Of a stretch of 5,250 nt of DNA, positions 1 through 4,671 are shown one piece after another. Origin of the DNA: Methanobacteriota archaeon (GTDB lineage Archaea > Thermoplasmatota > Thermoplasmata > RBG-16-68-12); assembly GCA_005878515.1 (NCBI GenBank), contig VBLZ01000087.1, forward strand, positions 1 to 5,250, written 5' to 3'. Under the pieces are notes generated by a model. It was not told where the DNA came from and made no database searches. It saw only the letters and a program-made list of their open reading frames with translations. The stretch's first letter is position 1, and each line of letters opens with the position of its first letter. The position numbers and the translations under genes were made by a program.

Positions 1-225
1 GTCATGGGCGACCTCGGCGAAGGCCTCCCCCACACGGACCACGTACAACGATGGGATTCCCAGAATCCCGCACAGCGTCCGCGCCTTGATCGCCGCGGCG
101 TCGTCGGTGATCGGCTCCAGCGAGAAGTGGGCCGCGATGAGATCGAGGCCCTGACGGGCCATGAGGTGCCCGGCGATCGGACTGTCGAACCCGCCACTGA
201 GCAGGAGCACCCCCCGTCGCGCCAC
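1..225 (-). CDS. ThiI-like PP-loop sulfurtransferase/ATPase, partial (C-terminus off the left edge)
   Basis: The visible 75 codons open almost directly on a PP-loop, LLLSGGFDSPIAGHLMARQG, the ATP-pyrophosphatase signature of the ThiI catalytic domain. It is followed by a ThiI-like strand/helix stretch (AAHFSLEPITDD, then IPSLYVVRVGEAF). ThiI proteins adenylate a substrate, classically U8 of tRNA for 4-thiouridine, and transfer sulfur; some also serve thiazole synthesis. The usual N-terminal ferredoxin-like and THUMP domains are absent, because the reading frame begins just before the PP-loop. This is therefore a stand-alone catalytic domain, or one that depends on a separate RNA-binding partner. 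The GTG at 225 follows the TGA of the E1-like gene by one base (TGAcGTG), which implies translational coupling. An in-frame ATG at 249 would add eight residues and overlap the upstream gene. The family call is fairly secure; the substrate is unknown. Any catalytic Cys further downstream is not visible. Confidence 0.8.
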   Translation of the reverse strand, partial: MARRGVLLLSGGFDSPIAGHLMARQGLDLIAAHFSLEPITDDAAAIKARTLCGILGIPSLYVVRVGEAFAEVAHD

Positions 226-226
226 G

Positions 227-1237
227 TCAAATCCCCACGTACTTTGCATAGACCCCGCGCGCTTCTGCCTCATCCTTCACGCCGCGAATGAGCGCGCGGC
301 CGTCCGGGAAAATGGTCAAGCGATGGCCCTCCACTTCGGCGACGAGGACACCGCCGGCCCGGCGCGTCGACCCGAGGACGGCCAGGCGATTCGCGACGGC
401 CTCCATGTCGATCGTGCCGTGGTGGACCGGATCGAGGGAAATCGTATCGCTCCCGCAAAGGGAGGCCAGGACCTGGGCTCGCTTGGCGCCCAGATACTCC
501 CGTTCGCCGAGGACGCAGGTCGGACAATCGGCGCGACGGGCGATCCGAATCTTCTGGACGTCCGGTCGCCATCCGTCGACCACATACAAGGCTCCGGACG
601 GCGGCTCACCGAGGAGCAGACGAAGGGCTTCGCCGGCCTGAATCGCCCCGACCATCGCGGACGCGGCGTTGAAGATGCCCGCGGTCTCGCAGGTCGGCAA
701 GCTGCCGGGCGGAGGGGACTTCGGGTTGAAACACCGGAAACACGCGGTGACCGGAGGTCGAATCGCGAACGCCATCCCGTATGTTGCGATGGCCCCGCCG
801 TACACGAACGGGACGTTCGACTCGATCGCGGCCTCGTTGATCAGGAAACGCGTCTCGAGATTGTCCGTGCCATCGACGACGACGTCGACGCCATTCAGGA
901 TCTCCCGGACCGTCGCCGAATGGACGTCCCTCGAGACCGGTTCGATCTGGATCTCGGAGTTCACGGAGCGGAGGCGTTCGGCAGCGGCCTCGGCCTTCGG
1001 CCGGTCGACGTCGCGTTCGGCGTACAGCAGCTGCCGCTGGAGATTCGTGAGTTCGACGACATCTCGGTCGACGAGCCGAAGATGCCCCACGCCGGCCCGG
1101 GCGAGAAGGTCGGACGAAATGCTCCCGAGGGCCCCCAATCCCACCACGACGGCTCGGGCACTCGCGAGCTTGCGCTGGCCCTCGACGCCGATCTCCGGAA
1201 GGACTTCCTGCCGACGGTACCGATTCGGCGGCCGCAC
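227..1237 (-). CDS. ThiF/MoeB/UbaA-family E1-like adenylyltransferase
   Basis: This 336-residue protein is of the family that adenylates the C-terminal glycine of ubiquitin-like sulfur carriers (ThiS, MoaD, archaeal SAMPs). Such carriers feed sulfur to thiamine, molybdopterin or tRNA thiolation. Visible motifs are RYRRQ near residue 7, the nucleotide-binding GLGALGS at 33-39, RLVDRD at 54-59, NLQRQ with the conserved Arg at 68, Lys81, and DGTDN at 122-126 with the Mg-binding Asp. Two CxxC pairs (C166/C169 and C238/C241) form the usual structural zinc site. C183 in PTCETAG sits where ThiF and UbaA carry their catalytic Cys. A roughly 75-residue extension follows the second CxxC and ends in a block with FPDGRALIRG; similar tails occur on some ThiF-like proteins, as far as I recall. 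The start is GTG, placed by the conserved N-terminus; a TATA-like CCATAAG lies 25 bp upstream, suggesting a leaderless mRNA. The neighbouring PP-loop gene supports sulfur transfer. ThiF, MoeB and UbaA cannot be told apart here. Confidence 0.9.
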   Translation of the reverse strand: MRPPNRYRRQEVLPEIGVEGQRKLASARAVVVGLGALGSISSDLLARAGVGHLRLVDRDVVELTNLQRQLLYAERDVDRPKAEAAAERLRSVNSEIQIEPVSRDVHSATVREILNGVDVVVDGTDNLETRFLINEAAIESNVPFVYGGAIATYGMAFAIRPPVTACFRCFNPKSPPPGSLPTCETAGIFNAASAMVGAIQAGEALRLLLGEPPSGALYVVDGWRPDVQKIRIARRADCPTCVLGEREYLGAKRAQVLASLCGSDTISLDPVHHGTIDMEAVANRLAVLGSTRRAGGVLVAEVEGHRLTIFPDGRALIRGVKDEAEARGVYAKYVGI

Positions 1238-1258
1238 GGTCGGCGAAAGGGCGCGCCG

Positions 1259-1273
1259 CTTATGGCCTTTCGC
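1259..1273 (-). promoter_or_regulatory. BRE/TATA-like promoter of the E1-like gene
   Basis: On the minus strand a purine-rich CGAAAGG (BRE-like) abuts CCATAAG (TATA-like). Its centre is about 25 bp upstream of the GTG start at 1237. That spacing puts the predicted transcription start at or beside the start codon, so the mRNA would be leaderless. No Shine-Dalgarno sequence is visible, which agrees. Confidence 0.45.
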
Positions 1274-1360
1274 CCGCCGCCATTGGGGTGGAGACCGAAG
1301 AGACCCACGTCCCAGTTGGAAAATTCTTTCCGGCTCGTGCCGATTGACGGTGGGGATTGC

Positions 1361-1618
1361 GTGGATTCGATGGTGTCGACCGCGCCGTCCGCGTGGCTCA
1401 CGATGGAGAATGCACTCGACCGGCTCACGAGGGACTTCACGATTTTGACGGTCCTCGTGCTAATCCTGGTCGCCGTGAGCCTCCTCTCATGGTTCCGGAC
1501 GGGCGTGTTGGATCTCGGCTTTGTCCTCGCGCTCGCGGTCCTCATCGCCTTGCGGGACATCGGCGCGTTCTGTCGCGGTGCGATGGAGCGAATGCGGCAA
1601 CTGAGCCAGATGGTCTGA
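1361..1618 (+). CDS. Small protein with two membrane segments, function unknown
   Basis: I do not recognise a family. From the GTG at 1361 the protein has 85 residues; in-frame ATGs at 1370 and 1403 would give 82 and 71. The third codon position is strongly G/C from about 1361 onward and less so upstream, which favours the early starts. A GGTG Shine-Dalgarno-like element at 1349-1352 is well spaced for the GTG. Two hydrophobic stretches, around residues 26-45 (ILTVLVLILVAVSLLSW) and 50-65 (LGFVLALAVLIAL), are separated by a short FRTGVLD turn. They are followed by a basic, amphipathic tail (RGAMERMRQLSQMV). A hairpin membrane protein with short cytosolic ends is likely. The gene diverges from the E1-like gene and converges on the 54-residue gene. 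The much longer open frame upstream in this phase is antisense to the E1-like gene and is not part of it. Confidence 0.6.
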   Translation: MDSMVSTAPSAWLTMENALDRLTRDFTILTVLVLILVAVSLLSWFRTGVLDLGFVLALAVLIALRDIGAFCRGAMERMRQLSQMV

Positions 1619-1660
1619 TCGCCGCGACCGGGAAGAGACCCGCCGGGAGCCGGCATCGTG

Positions 1661-1666
1661 AAAAAA
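1661..1666 (-). terminator. T-run terminator after the 54-residue gene
   Basis: Six consecutive T on the minus strand lie 24 bases downstream of the TGA of the coiled-coil gene, in the 71-bp convergent spacer. Archaeal RNA polymerase terminates at such U-runs without needing a hairpin. No comparable T-run is seen for the plus-strand gene ending at 1618. Confidence 0.45.
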
Positions 1667-1689
1667 CTCGACTCCCTTCGGTCTTCGGG

Positions 1690-1854
1690 TCAGTTGTAGA
1701 GGTTGAATTCGTCCTTCTCGGGGACCGAGTCCCAGTCCTCGTCCCCTTCCTCGAAGACGGCGTTGAAGAGGGCGCTGACGACCTCTCGGAGCTGTTGAAT
1801 CTCCGTCCGGAGGCGCGCCAACTCCTTCATCACTTCCTCGTTGGAAGCGGGCAT
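1690..1854 (-). CDS. 54-residue coiled-coil microprotein with acidic tail, function unknown
   Basis: ATG to TGA encodes 54 residues. Residues 8-33 carry an unbroken 4-3 heptad pattern: V8, L12, L15, I19, L22, V26, L29 and V33. This predicts a parallel or antiparallel coiled coil of about four heptads. The rest (EEGDEDWDSVPEKDEFNLYN) is acidic and ends in aromatic and Asn residues, which could be a short binding peptide. An AGAGG Shine-Dalgarno site lies seven bases before the ATG. A BRE/TATA element lies about 40 bp upstream and a T-run follows the stop, so it has all the parts of an independent transcription unit. It sits directly downstream of csl4. I do not recognise a family; the heptads suggest a dimerising or partner-binding adaptor, but that is inference. 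Confidence 0.72.
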   Translation of the reverse strand: MPASNEEVMKELARLRTEIQQLREVVSALFNAVFEEGDEDWDSVPEKDEFNLYN

Positions 1855-1890
1855 TCAGAACCTCTAACCCGTGCTATCACAGGGTAGGTT

Positions 1891-1901
1891 CTTATCTTTT
1901 T
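1891..1901 (-). promoter_or_regulatory. BRE/TATA-like promoter of the 54-residue gene
   Basis: The minus strand reads AAAAAGATAAG, a purine-rich BRE running into a TATA-like box, in the 105-bp gap after csl4. It is centred about 40 bp before the ATG at 1854. The predicted transcription start near 1869 would leave a leader of about 15 nt, just enough to include the AGAGG ribosome-binding site. Confidence 0.5.
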
Positions 1902-1959
1902 GCCTTCGATTCTTGATGCTAATTCTCGGAACGGAACGCTCACGGAATTTTGCGACGAT

Positions 1960-2721
1960 TCACCGTCGTCGGCCGCGATCCCGATCCCTTTGGCCGCGAC
2001 CTCCGGGACCCTGTCCGTCACGACCTCGGCCCCCGCCCCGATCGCGGAATCGATCGCGCCCGCCGCCACCACCTCGATCGCGGCCCCCGCGATCGCGCCC
2101 CTCACCGCGAGGCTCCCGATGTTTTGCCTCGACCTTGCCGCCACCGAGTTCGGTCGCGGGGACGGTCAGCTTCAGGTCGGCGTAATCGGCTGCGAGTTTT
2201 CTCCGCTCCGTTCGCTCGTCACGCGGGCAATAGAGTTCCCGGCCGCGGACCTCGAGCGGCCCGCGACAGACGGAACAGAGGGCTTTCACGACCCCGAGAT
2301 TCGGCTCGGCCGTCGTCAGCTGCACCGAGGGTTTGACCTGAATCACCTTGGCGCGAATGATGTCTCCGAGTCGGTACATGTCATGAATGTCCTCGGTGTA
2401 CTCCTCGGACACGTTCGAGATGTGAATCGTCCCTTCGGACTCGCCGCTGATCTGGCGCGACCGGCCATGGATCGCGGTGATCGTCGCGGTCGCCATCATC
2501 CCGCGGATGTCGTCGACCACCCCATAGACGATGTCCCCGACCTTGAGTTCCGCGGGCGGGTTGAATGCCCGCACCCGCGCGACGCGGTTCTCCGGGTCCA
2601 AGACGAGAACGCCCGGCGTCGCCGCAAAGACGAGTCCGTTTCGCTCGTACGTCCCCTCGCCGGGCTCGAATTCCTCCGCGACGGCAATCTCGTCGCCGGG
2701 GAGGACCATCTTCGCTTCCAT
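1960..2721 (-). CDS. csl4: Exosome complex RNA-binding subunit Csl4 with Arg/Gly-rich tail
   Basis: Csl4 is a cap subunit of the archaeal RNA exosome; it sits on the Rrp41/Rrp42 ring with Rrp4 and helps recruit RNA and DnaG. Numbered from the ATG at 2721 (253 residues), the N-terminal domain holds VLPGDEIAVAEEFEPGEGTY at 6-25. The S1 RNA-binding domain spans about 60-137, with VGDIVYGVV and GTIHISNVSEEY. A zinc-ribbon segment follows: C149, C152, C165, then D168 where the fourth Cys is normally found, and a family-typical ERRKLAADY. From about residue 192 the protein continues as roughly 60 residues of Arg, Gly and Asp, an RGG/RDR-type low-complexity tail that is longer than in the Csl4 proteins I know. 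An in-frame GTG at 2730 and an ATG at 2709 are alternative starts; an AAGGAG at 2734-2739 precedes them. Identification is secure. The METTL5-like neighbour fits an RNA-processing locus. Confidence 0.93.
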   Translation of the reverse strand: MEAKMVLPGDEIAVAEEFEPGEGTYERNGLVFAATPGVLVLDPENRVARVRAFNPPAELKVGDIVYGVVDDIRGMMATATITAIHGRSRQISGESEGTIHISNVSEEYTEDIHDMYRLGDIIRAKVIQVKPSVQLTTAEPNLGVVKALCSVCRGPLEVRGRELYCPRDERTERRKLAADYADLKLTVPATELGGGKVEAKHREPRGEGRDRGGRDRGGGGGRDRFRDRGGGRGRDGQGPGGRGQRDRDRGRRR

Positions 2722-2729
2722 TCGGTGCA

Positions 2730-2747
2730 CCGACTCCTTCGAGTCGG
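2730..2747 (-). promoter_or_regulatory. Leader hairpin covering the csl4 Shine-Dalgarno site
   Basis: A perfect 7-bp inverted repeat with a 4-nt loop (minus strand CCGACTC-GAAG-GAGTCGG) lies just downstream of the predicted csl4 transcription start. The AAGGAG ribosome-binding motif spans the loop and the 3' arm, so folding would hide it. It could equally be a DNA operator. A similar arrangement precedes the GTPase gene. Confidence 0.35.
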
Positions 2748-2765
2748 ACGGAGTAGGCCCGTCGG

Positions 2766-2779
2766 TATTTATCCCTTCG
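2766..2779 (-). promoter_or_regulatory. BRE/TATA-like promoter of csl4, overlapping the methylase stop
   Basis: The minus strand reads CGAAGGG followed by ATAAATA, a purine-rich BRE and a near-consensus TATA box. The box contains the TAA stop of the methylase gene. Its centre is 39-48 bp before the candidate csl4 start codons, giving a short leader. csl4 can therefore be transcribed on its own even though it follows the methylase by less than 50 bp. Confidence 0.5.
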
Positions 2780-3399
2780 CCACTTCGAATCGGTAGAGGA
2801 CGACGTCAATCCGCCGGACCTCTTCCCGATGGAAGTCGAAGGTGTGCGGAATCGGGAAGGCGTACGGCAGCCGGTCGGTGACCTTCGCGGAGCCGGACTC
2901 GATGCGCTGACGGACGTACGCTTCCGCCCTCGCGTTCAAGAACGCGTAGACGACGTCGCCCCACGCAAGCGCGGTGTCGAAGAACGGACGGTCCGCATGC
3001 CGACGCTGCGAACCGAACGGCGGATTCATGAAGACCGTCTCGAAGCGCTCGCCAACGGATCGGACGTCCGCGAGGCGCCACTCGACCTCGACCTGTGCGC
3101 GTTCCCCGTTCCGGCGGGCGGTTTCGATCGCCGTTGGATCCGAGTCCAAGCCCAACACCCGACCGGCGCCGAGAAGCCTCGCGGCGATTGCGAGCACGCC
3201 GTTCCCGCACCCTAGGTCCGCGGCCGATCGGCCCTGGACATCGCCCCTCGCCGAAGCGAGGTACGCGACCTCCGCGGCGATGCCGGCGGGCGTTGGATAC
3301 TGCTCCGTGACCGCCGCCGGATGGGGTAGCGGGTCCAGGGACTCCAGGATCTTCTCGAGTCGGACCTTCTTCGTCGGCTCACCCCGTCGGGGAACTCAT
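2769..3399 (-). CDS. METTL5-like N6-adenine RNA methyltransferase, apparent +1 frameshift near the start
   Basis: The protein belongs to the METTL5/COG2263 group of SAM-dependent RNA methylases. The eukaryotic member makes m6A in 18S rRNA with TRMT112; archaeal members act on rRNA-like targets by homology. If one base is removed from the CCCC or GGGG near 3382-3392, the ATG at 3399 opens a 209-residue protein of normal family length. It contains KKVRLEKILESL, then EQYPTPAGIAAEV near 32-44, SAM motif I DLGCGNG at 61-67, the acidic loop GLDSDP near 84-88, catalytic NPPF at 125-128 followed by GSQRRHADRPFF, and a C-terminal strand region. As the sequence stands, the ATG frame stops after six codons. 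The body frame has no ATG, GTG or TTG until 3197, inside motif I, where starting would destroy the cofactor site. The ATG overlaps the GTPase stop (ATGA), which supports coupling. The family call is firm; whether the gene is intact is open. Confidence 0.85.
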
Positions 3400-4208
3400 T
3401 CCTCGTCCCAGGTCGACTCTCGTTTGGTCGCCGCGGTCCCGCGCGGAGTAATCACCGCCGTGAAGTCGGAGGCACCGTGCCACAGTAGGGTCACGAGGCC
3501 TTCGCCCTCGAGGCGGCCGAGCTCGCTTTGGAGATCGTCGAAGTTCACACCTCGGAGAATCTCGAACAATTGGTTCTTCTTCAGCCCGATCGAACCGCGT
3601 TTGTCCAGGAGCAACAGGACCTTGTCCCGGAGGCCCCGTTCCACGGCCCGGGCCGCGTCCTGCCGAAACGCTCGGTCGACCATCTCGATCGCCAAGGCGT
3701 TGAAGGCGTCGTCGACGAGGGCCCCGGTCCGCGCCGAGACGTAGACGATCGGAGCGGCGAACGCCTCTGCGACATGCCGCACCTCATCCTCGGAGATCGC
3801 CCGCCGTTCCTCGAGGTCTCGCTTGTTCACGATGAGGTACACCGGCACGTCCCCCGCGATTTCGAGCGCGGAGGGAATCCATTCGTTGAGCGCGTAGAGG
3901 CTGTCCTTCCGCGTGAGATCGCACACCCCCATCAGACCTTGCGCGCCGTGGTAGTACGTCTCCCGGACGAGATCTTTGAACCCGCGCTGGCCCATGATAT
4001 CGAAGATCGACATGTCCATCTGGACCTCGGTGTCCGCGCCATGCGGGACGGTCAGCTCGACCTTGCTGACCCGGGTCCCCACCGTGTGGAGATACGTGTC
4101 CTGGTATTCGTTGAGGACGAAACGACGAATCAGCGAGGTCTTCCCGACACCACCCTCTCCCATGAGGGCGAGCTTTGCTTTCATGCGTCGTACGGTCGGC
4201 ATCGGCAT
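3396..4208 (-). CDS. Ras/Rab-like small GTPase with C-terminal winged-helix-like domain
   Basis: This 270-residue protein has a full set of P-loop GTPase motifs: G1 GEGGVGKTS at 17-25, a G2 Thr in HTVGTR (41-46), G3 DIMGQRG at 70-76, G4 NKRD at 128-131, and G5 SAR at 158-160. The spacing and the Gln after G3 match Ras/Rab/Arl-type switches. The GTPase fold ends near residue 182. Residues 185-258 then look like a winged helix: a long helix (LRDKVLLLLDKRGSIGLKKN), a second helix pair (FDDLQSELGRLEGEGLV), and a beta-hairpin wing (TLLWHGASDFTAVITPRG). There is no lipidation motif or membrane segment, so it is probably cytosolic. The start at 4208 has a GGAG eight bases upstream; M9 at 4184 begins the conserved core and is an alternative. 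The stop overlaps the methylase ATG. The GTPase call is firm and the winged-helix call is by eye. The target (DNA, RNA or protein) is unknown. Confidence 0.9.
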   Translation of the reverse strand: MPMPTVRRMKAKLALMGEGGVGKTSLIRRFVLNEYQDTYLHTVGTRVSKVELTVPHGADTEVQMDMSIFDIMGQRGFKDLVRETYYHGAQGLMGVCDLTRKDSLYALNEWIPSALEIAGDVPVYLIVNKRDLEERRAISEDEVRHVAEAFAAPIVYVSARTGALVDDAFNALAIEMVDRAFRQDAARAVERGLRDKVLLLLDKRGSIGLKKNQLFEILRGVNFDDLQSELGRLEGEGLVTLLWHGASDFTAVITPRGTAATKRESTWDEE

Positions 4209-4213
4209 CGGCA

Positions 4214-4233
4214 GGGCTCCTCATCCGGAGCCC
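4214..4233 (-). promoter_or_regulatory. Inverted repeat covering the GTPase Shine-Dalgarno site
   Basis: A perfect 7-bp inverted repeat with a 6-nt loop (minus strand GGGCTCC-GGATGA-GGAGCCC) lies just before the GTPase start. The GGAG ribosome-binding motif is in its 3' arm, eight bases from the ATG at 4208. If transcription begins at the TATA box next to it, only the 3' arm would be in the mRNA and the repeat would act as DNA. If a promoter further upstream is used, it could act as an RNA hairpin. Confidence 0.35.
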
Positions 4234-4236
4234 GGG

Positions 4237-4250
4237 TATAAGCAGTTTCG
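4237..4250 (-). promoter_or_regulatory. BRE/TATA-like promoter of the GTPase-methylase operon
   Basis: The minus strand reads CGAAACTGCTTATA, a BRE-like purine stretch and a TATA-like box centred about 32 bp before the ATG at 4208. The predicted start site falls within about 6 nt of that ATG, which would make the mRNA nearly leaderless. A second TATA-like CTTATC on the minus strand at 4321-4326 could supply a longer leader. Confidence 0.4.
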
Positions 4251-4454
4251 TCGTGTGGATCGGCGGACTCCGGTCACGGAACGTCGCTATCGTCCGGGTC
4301 CGGTCCACGACCGCTCGGCCGATAAGTGTTCCTCTCCGGCCGACGATTTCGACCGATTGCAAAGCTTCGATCGCGCACGGACGGCGCTCAATTATCACGT
4401 CCGCGTTGGGGGCGTTCTACGTGCCGAGAATTGGAATCAGCACGAACATCGATG

Positions 4455-4462
4455 CATTTATC
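4455..4462 (+). promoter_or_regulatory. TATA-like box before the possible 39-residue gene
   Basis: CATTTATC is an AT-rich box in a GC-rich region, centred about 29 bp before the ATG at 4487. That is the spacing expected for a leaderless archaeal transcript. No Shine-Dalgarno motif precedes the ATG. Confidence 0.3.
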
Positions 4463-4486
4463 CCACCCGCGGGTCACGTCATCGTC

Positions 4487-4606
4487 ATGCGATTTCGCCC
4501 CGAAGGGCCACGGATTCCCGTCCCGAACTGGCTCATCGAATGGTCGAAGTCCCGCGACCTCTTTCTCAGTCTCGCCCATGACCCGTGGGTCTTCCGCCCG
4601 AATTAG
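4487..4606 (+). CDS. Possible 39-residue protein, function unknown
   Basis: ATG to TAG encodes a 39-residue protein beginning MRFRPEGPRIPVPNW. Its middle (LIEWSKSRDLFLSLAHD) could form one amphipathic helix, and it ends PWVFRPN. Third codon positions are mostly G/C after the first nine codons, like the other genes in the window. A TATA-like box is at leaderless spacing. An in-frame GTG at 4421, with a GGGG eight bases upstream and another AT-rich box at 4391, would give 61 residues, but third-position bias is weaker there. It lies 65 bp before the oxidase gene and in the same direction. I recognise no family, and it may be a chance open frame. Confidence 0.35.
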   Translation: MRFRPEGPRIPVPNWLIEWSKSRDLFLSLAHDPWVFRPN

Positions 4607-4616
4607 TTGGCGCGGA

Positions 4617-4634
4617 AAACCGAAGATGTTATAG
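4617..4634 (+). promoter_or_regulatory. BRE/TATA-like promoter of the oxidase subunit III gene
   Basis: AACCGAAGATGTTATAGC contains a purine-rich BRE-like stretch and a GTTATAG box about 41 bp before the ATG at 4672. The predicted start site near 4657 gives a leader of about 15 nt. No strong Shine-Dalgarno motif is seen in it. Confidence 0.45.
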
Positions 4635-4671
4635 CAGCCTGAAGAATGCACTGCGCCGGTCCGAGTAGTCG

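Larger units (their letters stand above)
4209..4486. other. Non-coding stretch between the GTPase and the possible 39-residue gene
   Basis: I see no convincing gene here on either strand; the open frames lack family features and the G/C third-position bias of the neighbours. It holds the GTPase promoter and hairpin, a 7-bp inverted repeat (TCGGCCG at 4315-4321 and CGGCCGA at 4337-4343) enclosing a TATA-like ATAAG, and AT-rich patches near 4391 and 4456 that look like plus-strand TATA boxes. No tRNA-like T-loop or C/D-box arrangement was found. Confidence 0.5.

Noticed and set aside
161..1618. A 485-codon open frame on the plus strand
   Set aside because: Its first 1,070 bases lie antisense to the E1-like gene, whose motifs are unmistakable. 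Only the end, from about 1361, shows hydrophobic helices and proper codon bias, and only that part is annotated.
1674..1692. Repeated CTTCGG near the end of the 54-residue gene as a terminator hairpin
   Set aside because: The copies are direct repeats, not inverted, so they do not form a stem. The nearby T-run is the better terminator candidate.
1825..1836. A C-box-like GTGATGA on the minus strand, suggesting a C/D-box RNA
   Set aside because: It encodes Val-Met in the coiled-coil gene, and no correctly spaced D box or C'/D' pair was found.
1900..2796. A 298-codon open frame on the plus strand
   Set aside because: It is antisense to csl4. Long antisense frames are expected in GC-rich genes with biased third positions, and the translation has no recognisable domain.
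3195..3197. The GTG at 3197 as the methylase start
   Set aside because: It lies inside SAM-binding motif I (DLGCGNG-V) and would remove the cofactor site and about 67 conserved residues.
3528..4241. A 237-codon open frame on the plus strand
   Set aside because: It is antisense to the GTPase, which carries all five G motifs.
4388..4651. An 87-codon open frame on the minus strand upstream of the GTPase
   Set aside because: It has no ribosome-binding site, no family feature and weak codon bias, and it covers the oxidase promoter. It was not supported over the plus-strand alternative.
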